Part shown: positions 55,968 through 64,000 of the stretch, piece by piece
Numbering within the stretch: position 1 is the stretch's first letter
Layout: every line of letters starts with the position of its first letter
Assembly: GCA_020746995.1 (NCBI GenBank)
Contig: JAGPXD010000006.1
Location: forward strand, 2,841,043-2,905,042
Direction: 5' to 3'
Length of the DNA stretch: 64,000 nt
From: Plectosphaerella cucumerina
Taxonomy: Eukaryota; Ascomycota; Sordariomycetes; Glomerellales; Plectosphaerellaceae
Notes under the pieces: model-generated
Database searches by the model: none
Seen by the model: the letters and a program-made list of their open reading frames with translations, nothing else
Told to the model about the DNA's origin: nothing
Translations under genes and position numbers: made by a program

Positions 55968-57756
55968 TTAGATGGTGTACCGGAAATTGGGGTCTCCCTC
56001 GATGATCTTCTTGCCCTGATCAGCGAGTTTGTTGGCTCTCCTGAAGTAGATGGTGTTGACGATGACAATGACAAGCATCAGGACGTTGCATGCGATACCC
56101 GCATAAACGCCCGGCCTGTACTGAGGTGAGTCCTGCCGACGAAAGACCAAGGACCCAGCAATGCCCCCGACACCACCCATGCCAATCAAGGTAGCTGAGC
56201 AGAAAGCTCGCTTCCAGTGGCCGCGGATATTGTTAGCTTGGTAGGCCATGCAGGTCGGAATCCCGCCAGGACCGCTGACGCAGATGAGGAACGTGCTGAA
56301 GAATCTCAGACCCGGGCTGGAAGCAAAGCCCTGCATCGTGAGCTGTCAGCGCATCGTGCAAAGGTCGACCACCTAGTAAAGATACACTTACCAGGATGGG
56401 CAAGCCGATGAGACCGAGAGCGCAGTTGATGAGTAGCAGGGGCCCGCGGATTCTGTACTTATCTCCAGCCCAAGCCACTGCGTACATGAACGCGGCGGCA
56501 ACAAAGTATGGAGGAGTCGATAGACACTGTGCCTGCGCCACTGTCATGTTCATGTTTTCCCGCAAGATGATCGGCAAGAAGAAGGAGAGTGCAGAAGTCA
56601 AGGTTGTACAGCAGCTTCATTGGTGTTAGAACCGGCGCATTGTCATGGAGCTCATGAGTGATGGTCGTCGGGCGGAGCTTTGGACTCACAAGAGGCACAG
56701 ACCGAAGCCCCAAATCTTGAGGTCAAGCGCTGAACGAGCCCAGGCTTTGAGGTCCCAAGGCTGGTCATCGGCGTCGCCACGGTCAGTGTTGATTCGCCTG
56801 ATGACGTAGGCAATCTCTTTCCGCGACAAGAAGCGCCAATAAGTTTTGTTGACCGCTCGATCGGGAAAGTCAACCACAAAAACCCAGCCAGCAACACCAA
56901 GGAGGCACGTCACGATGCCTTCAATGATGAAGATCCATCGCCAGCCCCTCAACCCGCTGAGCCCTTCCTGTGATCAAAATTAGTCGCACGTTGGGCACAG
57001 GCGTCGTCGCAAAGTGATACTTACCATTTGTTGGAGCCCGTAAGCCAAGACGCCACCAAGGCCGGAGGCAATTGTGCCCATCAAGTAGAAGAGTGCATAC
57101 CGCTTCTGAGTATCATATCGAGAGTACCACGTCGAGATGAGATAAACGCAGCCCGGAAAGAAGCCAGCCTCGAAGACACCTAGAAGGACTCGCAGGGCCA
57201 CCAAAATAGACCAGTGCTTGATGAAGCCGAAACCAATCTAATTTCATCAGCAATCACGGCCGAATGCGGTCCTCACCGCCTGGGTAACTTACCATGACGA
57301 CACCCCAGGCAAAGCACAGGGAAGGCAGAAAAACACGTGGGCCGATTTTTCTCGTCAAGATGGTGGCAGGGGGCTGAAAGATGGTGTATGTGACGAAGAA
57401 TACCAATGCCGTTGTGGACTAGGGACAAAATGTTAATCAGTCGGATTGAATTGAGAAGTTTTCCCAAGGGCACGCACATATCGGAAGCCGACATTGAGTT
57501 CCAAGTCTGTGGTCATGCCCGCAATGGCTGCGTTGGACAGGTTTGTTCTGTCAATCAGACTGACGCAGTAGATCAGGCCAAGCATGACGACGAGACGGCG
57601 GTCGATCTGGTGGATGATCTTGCGCTGCTCTCGGGGCGTGAACTCTGGATCCTCGTCTAAGTCGCCCCGAGTGGCGACTGGTTTGTTGTCTTCGACGTTC
57701 TCAACGCCATGGCTGGTTGGTCGGGACATGGCAATTTCGTCTGTCTTGTTGGTCAT
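55968..57756 (-). CDS. MFS anion:cation symporter family transporter
   Basis: A roughly 490-residue permease in six or seven exons. The ATG is at 57756 and the TAA at 55968. The cytosolic N-terminus MTNKTDEIAMSRPTSHGVEN leads to IIHQIDRRLVVMLGLIYCVSLIDRTNLSNAAIAGM, the TM1 region with the DRxN motif of the ACS (DAL5/TNA1) branch. Other landmarks are VALRVLLGVFEAGFFPGCVYLISTWYSRYDTQKRYALFY, LRGWRWIFIIEGIVTCLLGVAGWVFVVDFPD and WAGDKYRIRGPLLLINC. The last helix is followed by RRANKLADQGKKIIEGDPNFRYTI, the family's usual end. The substrate is unknown. It is the last intact gene before the subtelomere and lies next to a broken regulator gene. Confidence 0.87.
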
Positions 57757-58404
57757 TGCTGCGGGTTGATGGAAGCGTCGGTTGAATGGTTCAGAATTCA
57801 GGCAGGATCAAGGCTTGGATGGCGGATGATGTCAAAACTTGAAGCTGGGGCCCGAGACTTTAAAGCATCACCGTCGACCCCCGCCGTGAACTATGTCTTC
57901 GGGAACCCCAGGATTTGGGAACCCCATGAACGCCTTACCCTGGAGTGCTCCCCGCAACGCGGAGTGCCCATGCCCACGGAGCTCGGAAATGCTAGCCCAA
58001 AGGCTTCACAATAGCCAGGCATTTTAGCTTTGATTTGGGGCCGGCGTGGTGATTGTGACCAATCGTTACTACTTCCGAACCCCAAAGTTTCCACCACGGA
58101 CCGTTCAGCTTACCCCGGACCGATGTTTCGGAGGATCCACATCACCTCCAGACCCCGGATTCATCATTTTGTGGGATTAGGGGGTGGATGGAGATGCGAG
58201 GGATGTGTTGAGTCTCCAGTACACATGGTGGAGGCTAGGCTGGACCATGTCTTACAGTCTTGTGACATCAAAACTCCTGAAGTGGTTGACTGCCAGGAAG
58301 TTATTCTCATTGGAAGAGGCCTGAAAGGGAATGTTGAGAATGACACTTTTGCTCCGGACGGGCACCTGCTAACCCTGATTATGGCTTTATTTATTTTCCC
58401 GTAG
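57757..58404. promoter_or_regulatory. Upstream region of distal MFS gene
   Basis: This 650-bp region has CCCCA/TGGGG-rich sequence and two CGGACCG palindromes at 58097-58103 and 58116-58122. A 124-codon open frame on the plus strand shows no domain and is not taken as a gene. Confidence 0.5.
58097..58122. promoter_or_regulatory. Paired CGGACCG sites
   Basis: Two copies of the palindrome CGG-A-CCG, 19 bp apart start to start, lie 340 bp upstream of the MFS start. Inverted CGG triplets are the usual target of dimeric Zn2Cys6 regulators. The one-base spacing is tight but known for some members. Confidence 0.4.
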
Positions 58405-58820
58405 CTAGCCTTCCTGTAGAAAGTCCCCAAACATTGCGAATGGATCATTGCCGCCCCCTAAGTAGAACAGAGCATCAAGATCACTGGCCGGACAAAAGAA
58501 TGGAGCCAGAGGGTCGGGCGTGGGCATGAAGGTTTGGTTCTCGAAGCTGTCGGTGAAGAGTGACTCCGTAACGTCCGTCTCTTCGGTCCCCGAAAGGCTC
58601 ACGTCACCCATCTGGTCGCTTCCCTTGTTTTTCGGCCTGACCATGTTCGTAGCCTGCTCTTCCGGAGTGAGTGCGATTTCAGCTGTCCGCACCAGCCGTT
58701 TGAGAGTCTGTGACAGCTGACGCACCCAGGAGCCGCTTGCCTCATACTCTCGGAACAGTTGAAGGGCAAGCGACCAGGCCTCGTCCATCTCACCCTGTCC
58801 AACACTGGCGACCACGTCGC
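58405..58820 (-). pseudogene. C-terminal remnant of a fungal transcription factor, cut by the subtelomeric array
   Basis: An open frame of about 137 codons from the array junction to a stop at 58405. It starts with VVASVGQGEMDEAWSLALQLFREYEASGSWVRQLSQTLKRLVR, like the final helices of fungal-specific (Zn2Cys6) regulators. It ends in an acidic, aromatic Pro/Gly tail (DALFYLGGGNDPFAMFGDFLQEG) resembling an activation domain. The DNA-binding and middle domains are missing: coding sequence stops exactly where TTAGGGTTAGCTTAGGG begins at 58821. The family assignment is inference from the style of sequence, but the truncation is seen directly. It would have lain next to the MFS gene. Confidence 0.7.
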
Positions 58821-59123
58821 TTAGGGTTAGCTTAGGGTTAGCTTAGGGTTAGGGTGGGTTAGGGTCTATTTTGCCTGTCTAAGCTATCTAGCCTTATTTT
58901 TACAAAGAGAGGTATAGCTTTAGCTATCTCTTAAGGAGGAGAGAGGAGATTTCTAGGAAAGAGAGAGGGAAGTAAGAGTAAGGAAAGTAGCTTAGGTAGC
59001 TTAGTGTGGGGTTAAGTAGCTTAGCTTGGGTTTAGCTAGCTTAGGAAAGGAGAGGTTAGGAGAAGTAGGAAGATAGGAGAAATAGGAAAGGGTAGGGGTC
59101 TACCGACGGGGGATATCCCTAGC
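58821..59123 (-). mobile_element. Non-LTR retrotransposon copy 1 (3' UTR only)
   Basis: The most centromere-proximal and oldest-looking copy, about 300 bp. It begins on the plus strand with TTAGGGTTAGCTTAGGG spacers, then the common junction GGGTGGGTTAGGGTCTATTTTGC and the shared 3' UTR with its AGCTTA-rich stretches. It stops after the last eight codons of the element's reading frame (ARDIPRR plus stop, 59100-59123 minus). The 5' end is truncated there and TTAGGG spacer resumes. Confidence 0.85.
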
Positions 59124-60255
59124 TTAGGGTTAGCTTAGGGTTAGCTTAGGCTTAGGGTGGGTTAGGGTTAGGGTGGGTTAGGGTCTATTTTGCCTGTCTA
59201 AGCTATCTAGCCTTATTTTTACAAAGAGAGGTATAGCTTTTAGCTATCTCTTAAGGAGGGGAGAGGGGATTTCTAGGAAAGAGAAAGAGAAACTAAGCGT
59301 AAGGGAAGTAGCTTAGGTAGCTTAGCGTGGGGTAGAGTAGCTTAGCGAGAAAAGAGAGATATAGGAAAGATAGGAAAAGTAGGAAAGGGTAGGGAGTCTA
59401 CCGACGGGGGATATCCCTAGCGATAGAGGCCGCGGACTTCGCTTTATACCGGGTAAGGGTAAGAGCGATATTCGCGTCTAGCCAGCGGGCTGTAGGGGGT
59501 CCAAGAGCCTTCTGGAGGTTCTTATACTCCCGAGCCGTTGTTTTTTCCATTAGACCCCCCGTAGAAAAGATTAGGGGGTGAAATACAGTCCCGAGGGACT
59601 TGTACTTCCTCCTTTTCTCGTCTGCGGCTTCGGTAAGGGTCTGGAAGGCTTCCTCGCGGGCTGAGTCCTTGTTGACTGCTACGATTTGGACGTCGTAGTA
59701 GTGACGGTAGGTCCCGAGCTGTAGGGAAAAATCAGCCCGTAGGGCGGGCTGGGTAGGGGTAGGGGTAGGAGACCCAGGGGGCCCTGGGGGGGTCTTCGGG
59801 GGTAGGGACCCTGGGTTCCACCTCAAGCTCCAGGTCGGTCCGGCTAGTAAGAGCTTTTTCGAAGGCTCGGACGACTTGGTTGTGGCGGGCTATCCAGCGG
59901 CGGTTTGCGCCCCCGCAGGTGTCTTCGTGACCCAGGGTAGGGCTACGGGAGCCGCAGTAGGGGCAGGGACGGGAGGGGGGTCTAACAGGGGCTAGGAGCC
60001 TACCCCTAAGGGCTTCTATAATCTCTGGGTCTGAGAAAATATCCTGTTTGTGGAGGGGTAGGGTCCCGAGCCACTGTCTCCCTAGGTAGGAAGTCCCCTC
60101 GAGGAGGGTTCTTTTTTCCTGGGGAGATAGACCCTCCTTAAGACCCCGTAGCTTCGCAGCGTTTAGCTCAGCTAGGACCTCCTTGGGTGAGGGGGGTCTT
60201 TTTTCCCTAGGGGGGATAGGGGGTAGGGAATCCGGAAGGATACGTTCCCTAAGCC
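59124..60255 (-). mobile_element. Non-LTR retrotransposon copy 2 (about 1.1 kb, 5'-truncated)
   Basis: The spacer TTAGGGTTAGCTTAGGG... with two GGGTGGG variants is followed by the common 3' UTR and the C-terminal reading frame (minus, stop at 59398). It reaches through the Cys/His zinc motif to a 5' truncation at about 60,253 (ATACGTTCCCTAAGCC). It directly abuts the TTAGGGTGGG of copy 3. Confidence 0.85.
59398..60253 (-). pseudogene. RT-element C-terminal reading frame in copy 2 (frameshifted)
   Basis: Read on the minus strand, the frame carries EKRPPSPKEVLAELNAAKLRG, then SYLGRQWLGTLPLHKQDIF, the zinc knuckle-like CPYCGSRSPTLGHEDTC (C-x2-C-x8-H-x4-C) and HNQVVRAFEKALTSRTDLEL. A Pro/Thr linker follows, then ADFSLQLGTYRHYYDVQIVA, the FHPLIFSTGGLMEK motif and a stop after ARDIPRR. 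This is the layout of the C-terminus of non-LTR (LINE) reverse transcriptases: post-thumb region, CCHC-type finger, then a C-terminal globular segment. The frame shifts in the C-run of the Pro linker (~59,790), so the product would be broken. Confidence 0.75.
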
Positions 60256-60947
60256 TTAGGGTGGGTTAGGGTCTATTTTGCCTGTCTAAGCTATCTAGCC
60301 TTGTTTTTGCAAAGAGAGGTATAGCTTTAGCTATCTCTTAAAGAGGGGAGAGGGGATTTCTAGGAAAGAGAAAGAGAAACTAGGGAAAGACAGTAGCTTA
60401 GGTAGCTTAGCGTGGGGTTAGGTAGCTTAGCTTGGGTTTAGCTAGCTTAGCGAGAAGAGAGAGGTATAGGAAGATAGGGGAGTAGGAAGATAGGAAAAAT
60501 AGGAAAGGGTAGTCTACCGACGGGGGATATCCCTAGCGATAGAGGCCGCGGACTTTGCTTTATACCGGGTAAGGGTAAGAGCGATATTCGCGTCTAGCCA
60601 ACGGGCTGTAGGGGGTCCAAGAGCCTTCTGGAGGTTCTTATACTCCCTAGCGGTTGATTTTTCCATTAGACCCCCCGTAGAAAAGATTAGGGGGTGAAAT
60701 ATAGTCCCTAGGGACTTGTATTTCCTCCTTTTCTCGTCTGCGGCTTCGGTAAGGGTCTGGAAGGCTTCCTCGCGGGCTGAGTCCTTGTTGACTGCTACGA
60801 TTTGGACGTCGTAGTAGTGACGGTAGGTCCCGAGCTGTAGGGAAAAATCGGCCCGTAAGGCAGGCTGGGTAGGGGTAGGGGTAGGGGACCCGGGGGGTCC
60901 TGGGGGGGGTCTTCGGGGGTGGGGACCCTGGGTTCCACCTCGAGCTC
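60256..60947 (-). mobile_element. Non-LTR retrotransposon copy 3
   Basis: The same 3' UTR with a few private differences (TTGTTTTTGCAAAG where others have TTATTTTTACAAAG). The C-terminal frame stops at 60514. It is truncated 5' at CACCTCGAGCTC, the identical point used in copies 4 and 5. Confidence 0.85.
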
Positions 60948-61653
60948 AGCTTAGGGTTAGCTTAGGGTGGGTTAGGGTCTATTTTGCCTGTCTAAGCTAT
61001 CTAGCCTTATTTTTACAAAGAGAGGTATAGCTTTAGCTATCTCTTAAAGAGGGAGAGGGGATTTCTAGGAAGAGAAAGAGAAACTAAGTGTAAGGGAAGT
61101 AGTTTAGGTAGCTTAGCGTAGGGTAAAGTAGCTTAGCTAGGGTTTAACTAGCTTAGCGAGAAGAGAGAGGTATAGGAAGATAGGGGAAGTAGGAAGATAG
61201 GAAAAATAGGAAAGGGTAGTCTACCGACGGGGGATATCCCTAGCGATAGAGGCCGCGGACTTTGCTTTATACCGGGTAAGGGTAAGAGCGATATTCGCGT
61301 CTAGCCAACGGGCTGTAGGGGGTCCAAGAGCCTTCTGGAGGTTCTTATACTCCCTAGCGGTTGATTTTTCCATTAGACCCCCCGTAGAAAAGATTAGGGG
61401 GTGAAATACAGTCCCGAGAGACTTATACTTCCTCCTTTTCTCGTCTGCGGCTTCGGTAAGGGTCTGGAAGGCTTCCTCGCGGGCTGAGTCCTTGTTGACT
61501 GCTACGATTTGGACGTCGTAGTAGTGACGGTAGGTCCCGAGCTGTAGGGAAAAATCGGCCCGTAAGGCAGGCTGGGTAGGGGTAGGGGTAGGGGACCCGG
61601 GGGGTCCTGGGGGGGTCTTCGGGGGTGGGGACCCTGGGTTCCACCTCGAGCTC
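60948..61653 (-). mobile_element. Non-LTR retrotransposon copy 4 (~705-bp tandem unit)
   Basis: It begins AGCTTAGGGTTAGCTTAGGG, then the common 3' UTR and the reading frame with stop at 61221. It is nearly identical over its length to copy 5 and shares its CGAGCTC truncation point. The Pro linker has different homopolymer lengths, which breaks the frame. Confidence 0.88.
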
Positions 61654-62360
61654 AGCTTAGGGTTAGCTTAGGGTGGGTTAGGGTCTATTTTGCCTGTCTA
61701 AGCTATCTAGCCTTATTTTTACAAAGAGAGGTATAGCTTTAGCTATCTCTTAAAGAGGGAGAGGGGATTTCTAGGAAGAGAAAGAGAAACTAAGTGTAAG
61801 GGAAGTAGTTTAGGTAGCTTAGCGTAGGGTAAAGTAGCTTAGCTAGGGTTTAACTAGCTTAGCGAGAAGAGAGAGGTATAGGAAGATAGGGGAAGTAGGA
61901 AGATAGGAAAAATAGGAAAGGGTAGTCTACCGACGGGGGATATCCCTAGCGATAGAGGCCGCGGACTTTGCTTTATACCGGGTAAGGGTAAGAGCGATAT
62001 TCGCGTCTAGCCAACGGGCTGTAGGGGGTCCAAGAGCCTTCTGGAGGTTCTTATACTCCCTAGCGGTTGATTTTTCCATTAGACCCCCGTAGAAAAGATT
62101 AGGGGGTGAAATACAGTCCCGAGAGACTTATACTTCCTCCTTTTCTCGTCTGCGGCTTCGGTAAGGGTCTGGAAGGCTTCCTCGCGGGCTGAGTCCTTGT
62201 TGACTGCTACGATTTGGACGTCGTAGTAGTGACGGTAGGTCCCGAGCTGTAGGGAAAAATCGGCCCGTAAGGCAGGCTGGGTAGGGGTAGGGGTAGGGGA
62301 CCCGGGGGGTCCTGGGGGGGTCTTCGGGGTGGGGACCCTGGGTTCCACCTCGAGCTCAGC
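61654..62360 (-). mobile_element. Non-LTR retrotransposon copy 5 (~705-bp tandem unit)
   Basis: Repeats copy 4 with a period of about 704-706 bp, with stop at 61927 and the same 5' end. Single-base length differences occur in G/C runs (for example around 62,086 and 62,330). It is best explained as a duplication of copy 4 or the reverse. Confidence 0.88.
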
Positions 62361-62414
62361 TTAGGGTTAGCTTAGGGTGGGTTAGGGTCTATTTTGCCTG
62401 TCTAAGCTATTAGC
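62361..62414 (-). mobile_element. Non-LTR retrotransposon copy 6 (vestigial 3' end)
   Basis: A minimal copy: TTAGGGTTAGCTTAGGGTGG spacer followed by only ~25 bases of the element's 3' end (TCTATTTTGCCTGTCTAAGC), then truncation and a new TTAGGG junction. It shows extreme 5' truncation. Confidence 0.8.
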
Positions 62415-63825
62415 TTAGGGTTAGGGTGGGTTAGGGTCTATTTTGCCTGTCTAAGCTATCTAGCCTTATTTTTACAAAGAGAGGTATAGCTTTAGCTATC
62501 TCTTAAAGAGGGGAGAGGGGATTTCTAGGAAAGAGAAAGGGAAACTAGGGAAAGGAGGTAGCTTAGGTAGCTTAGCTTGGGGTTAAGTAGCTTAGCTTGG
62601 GTTTAGCTAGCTTAGCGAGAAAAGGGAGGTATAGGAGAAATAGGAAGATAGGAGAAGTAGGGAAGGGTAGGGAGTCTACCGACGGGGATATCCCTAGCGA
62701 TAGAGGCCGCGGACTTCGCTTTATACCGGGTAAGGGTAAGAGCGATATTCGCGTCTAGCCAACGGGCTGTAGGGGTCCAAGAGCCTTCTGGAGGTTCTTA
62801 TACTCCCTAGCGGTTGATTTTTCCATTAGACCCCCCGTAGAAAAGATTAGGGGGTGAAATATAGTCCCTAGGGACTTGTATTTCCTCCTTTTCTCGTCTG
62901 CGGCTTCGGTAAGGGTCTGGAAGGCTTCCTCGCGGGCTGAGTCCTTGTTGACTGCTACGATTTGGACGTCGTAGTAGTGACGGTAGGTCCCGAGCTGTAG
63001 GGAAAAATCGGCCCGTAAGGCAGGCTGGGTAGGGGTAGGGGTAGGGGACCCGGGGGGGTCCTGGGGGGGGTCTTCGGGGGTGGGGACCCTGGGTTCCACC
63101 TCGAGCTCCAGGTCAGTCCGGCTAGTAAGAGCTTTTTCGAAGGCTCGGACGACTTGGTTGTGGCGGGCTATCCAGCGGCGGTTTGCGCCCCCGCAGGTGT
63201 CCTCGTGACCCAGGGTAGGGCTACGGGAGCCGCAGTAGGGGCAGGGACGGGAGGGGGGTCTAACAGGGGCTAGGAGCCTACCCCTAAGGGCTTCTATAAT
63301 CTCTGGGTCTGAGAAAATATCCTGTTTGTGGAGGGGTAGGGTCCCGAGCCACTGTCTCCCTAGGTAGGAAGTCCCCTCGAGGAGGGTCCTTTTTTCCTGG
63401 GGAGATAGACCCTCCTTAAGACCCCGTAGCTTCGCAGCGTTTAGCTCGGCTAGGACCTCCTTGGGTGAGGGGGGTCTTTTTTCCCTAGGGGGTATAGGGG
63501 GTAGGGAATCCGGTAGGATAAGCTCCCTAAGTCCCCTAGTAAGCCCCCTAGCCGCCTGGTAGAGCCCTGGAGCTAGCTCTTCGTGAAGGGGGAGGCCTAG
63601 ACCCCCGTCCCTTACCGGAAGGGCTATTAGGTCCTTCTGGAGATCCCGGGGGGTCTCCGTAGGGGTCCTAGAAGCCAGGGCTACTACTACCTTCTCGATC
63701 AGGCCGTCAGCCTTACCCCAGAGGTCCTGTAGACCGTCAGGGCGTAGCTGTCGAAGTAGGTGCCTTAGGAGTAGGTGGGAGCTACCCCGTAGGAGTAGTA
63801 AGGCGTACTGCCTAGGGAGCTCTCG
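62415..63825 (-). mobile_element. Non-LTR retrotransposon copy 7 (longest, telomere-proximal)
   Basis: About 1.4 kb. The common TTAGGGTGGGTTAGGG junction and 3' UTR precede the longest part of the reading frame. The 5' end is cut at TCTCG/TAGGG around 63,825, where terminal telomere repeats begin. The order of long copy outermost and remnants inward matches successive additions at the chromosome end. Confidence 0.87.
62676..63825 (-). pseudogene. RT-element C-terminal reading frame in copy 7 (partial, frameshifted near its end)
   Basis: Open from the telomere boundary (RELPRQYALLLLRGSSHLLL) through LPVRDGGLGLPLHEELAPG, which resembles the post-catalytic region of LINE reverse transcriptases. 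It continues through the C-x2-C-x8-H-x4-C finger, the Pro linker (in frame here, EPRVPTPEDPPQDPPGS), and YYDVQIVAVNKDSAREEAFQ. One G fewer at about 62,772 shifts the frame near the end, and another at ~62,685 shortens the final GGGGG. No polymerase or endonuclease catalytic motif is included, so the copy is a 5'-truncated remnant. I infer the non-LTR class from organisation, not from a database match. Confidence 0.75.
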
Positions 63826-63937
63826 TAGGGTTAGCTTAGGGTTAGGGTTAGGGTTAGGGTTAGGGTTAGGGTTAGGGTTAGGGTTAGGGTTAGGGTTAGG
63901 GTTAGGGTTAGGGTTAGGGTTAGGGTTAGGGTTAGGG

Positions 63938-63978
<41 letters not shown>

Positions 63979-64000
63979 GGTTAGGGTTAGGGTTAGGGTT
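63826..64000 (+). repeat. Terminal telomere repeat (TTAGGG)n
   Basis: About 28 consecutive TTAGGG units to the end of the window, with one TTAGCTTAGGG variant at the base and one TTTAGGG unit near 63,956. The G-rich strand runs 5' to 3' toward the right edge, as at a right chromosome end. Confidence 0.98.

Noticed and set aside
58030..58404. 124-codon plus-strand frame upstream of the truncated regulator
   Set aside because: It has no domain or signal, lies inside the transporter promoter and ends in low-complexity hydrophobic sequence.
58821..63825. CRISPR-like or simple satellite array
   Set aside because: The units are 50-1400 bp with a conserved reading frame and progressive one-sided truncation, which fits retrotransposon copies rather than short direct repeats with spacers.

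Overview
The window is the right-hand end of a chromosome from a filamentous ascomycete (Pezizomycotina, probably a Sordariomycete). The evidence is an uninterrupted (TTAGGG)n tract running off the right edge in the orientation expected of a chromosome end, short 45-95 nt introns with GTANGT donors and CTAAC-type branch points, and fungal-restricted families (Zn2Cys6 regulators, AA9 LPMO, LysM effector, killer-toxin-like GH18 chitinase, Def1, Tma7). I cannot name the species from sequence alone.

Left to right. 1-24.7 kb is conserved core: a quinone-reductase-like MDR protein, tRNA-Asp(GTC), an uncharacterised 394-residue protein, the Def1-like CUE protein, a DAL5/TNA1-type MFS transporter, a PCI-like helical protein, an SDR, dolichol-phosphate mannosyltransferase (Dpm1), a TFIIIC WD-repeat subunit, Sec61 gamma, a PAQR/Izh receptor, Tma7 and the Prp4 spliceosomal kinase. 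24.7-29.3 kb has no recognisable gene and lies upstream of a Ran1/Pat1-type kinase. A 1182-residue low-complexity protein with one C-terminal membrane segment follows (31.7-35.3 kb).

36-58 kb is accessory in character: a Zn2Cys6 regulator, a 2OG-Fe(II) oxygenase with the motif pattern of ethylene-forming enzyme, an AA9 LPMO, an NmrA-like protein, a secreted four-LysM protein, a duplicated-module protein with an RGG tail, a secreted orphan, a 1328-residue GH18 chitinase with LysM and CBM18 modules, and a second MFS transporter. The LysM protein, the secreted orphan and the chitinase form a chitin-directed neighbourhood.

58.4-64 kb is the subtelomere. The last unique gene is only the C-terminal end of a probable transcription factor, cut at a telomere-like junction at 58,821. 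From there to about 63,825 lie seven head-to-tail, variously 5'-truncated copies of one non-LTR retrotransposon. All sit on the minus strand with their 3' ends toward the centromere and are separated by short TTAGGG/TTAGCTTAGGG tracts. The array ends in about 175 bp of terminal telomere repeat. This arrangement resembles telomere-targeted LINEs such as MoTeR, HeT-A and TRAS/SART and is the most interesting structure in the window.

Gene models were spliced by eye. Exon joins were accepted only where the phase was kept and the reading frame stayed open. Homopolymer-length differences in the subtelomere may be real or may be assembly errors.
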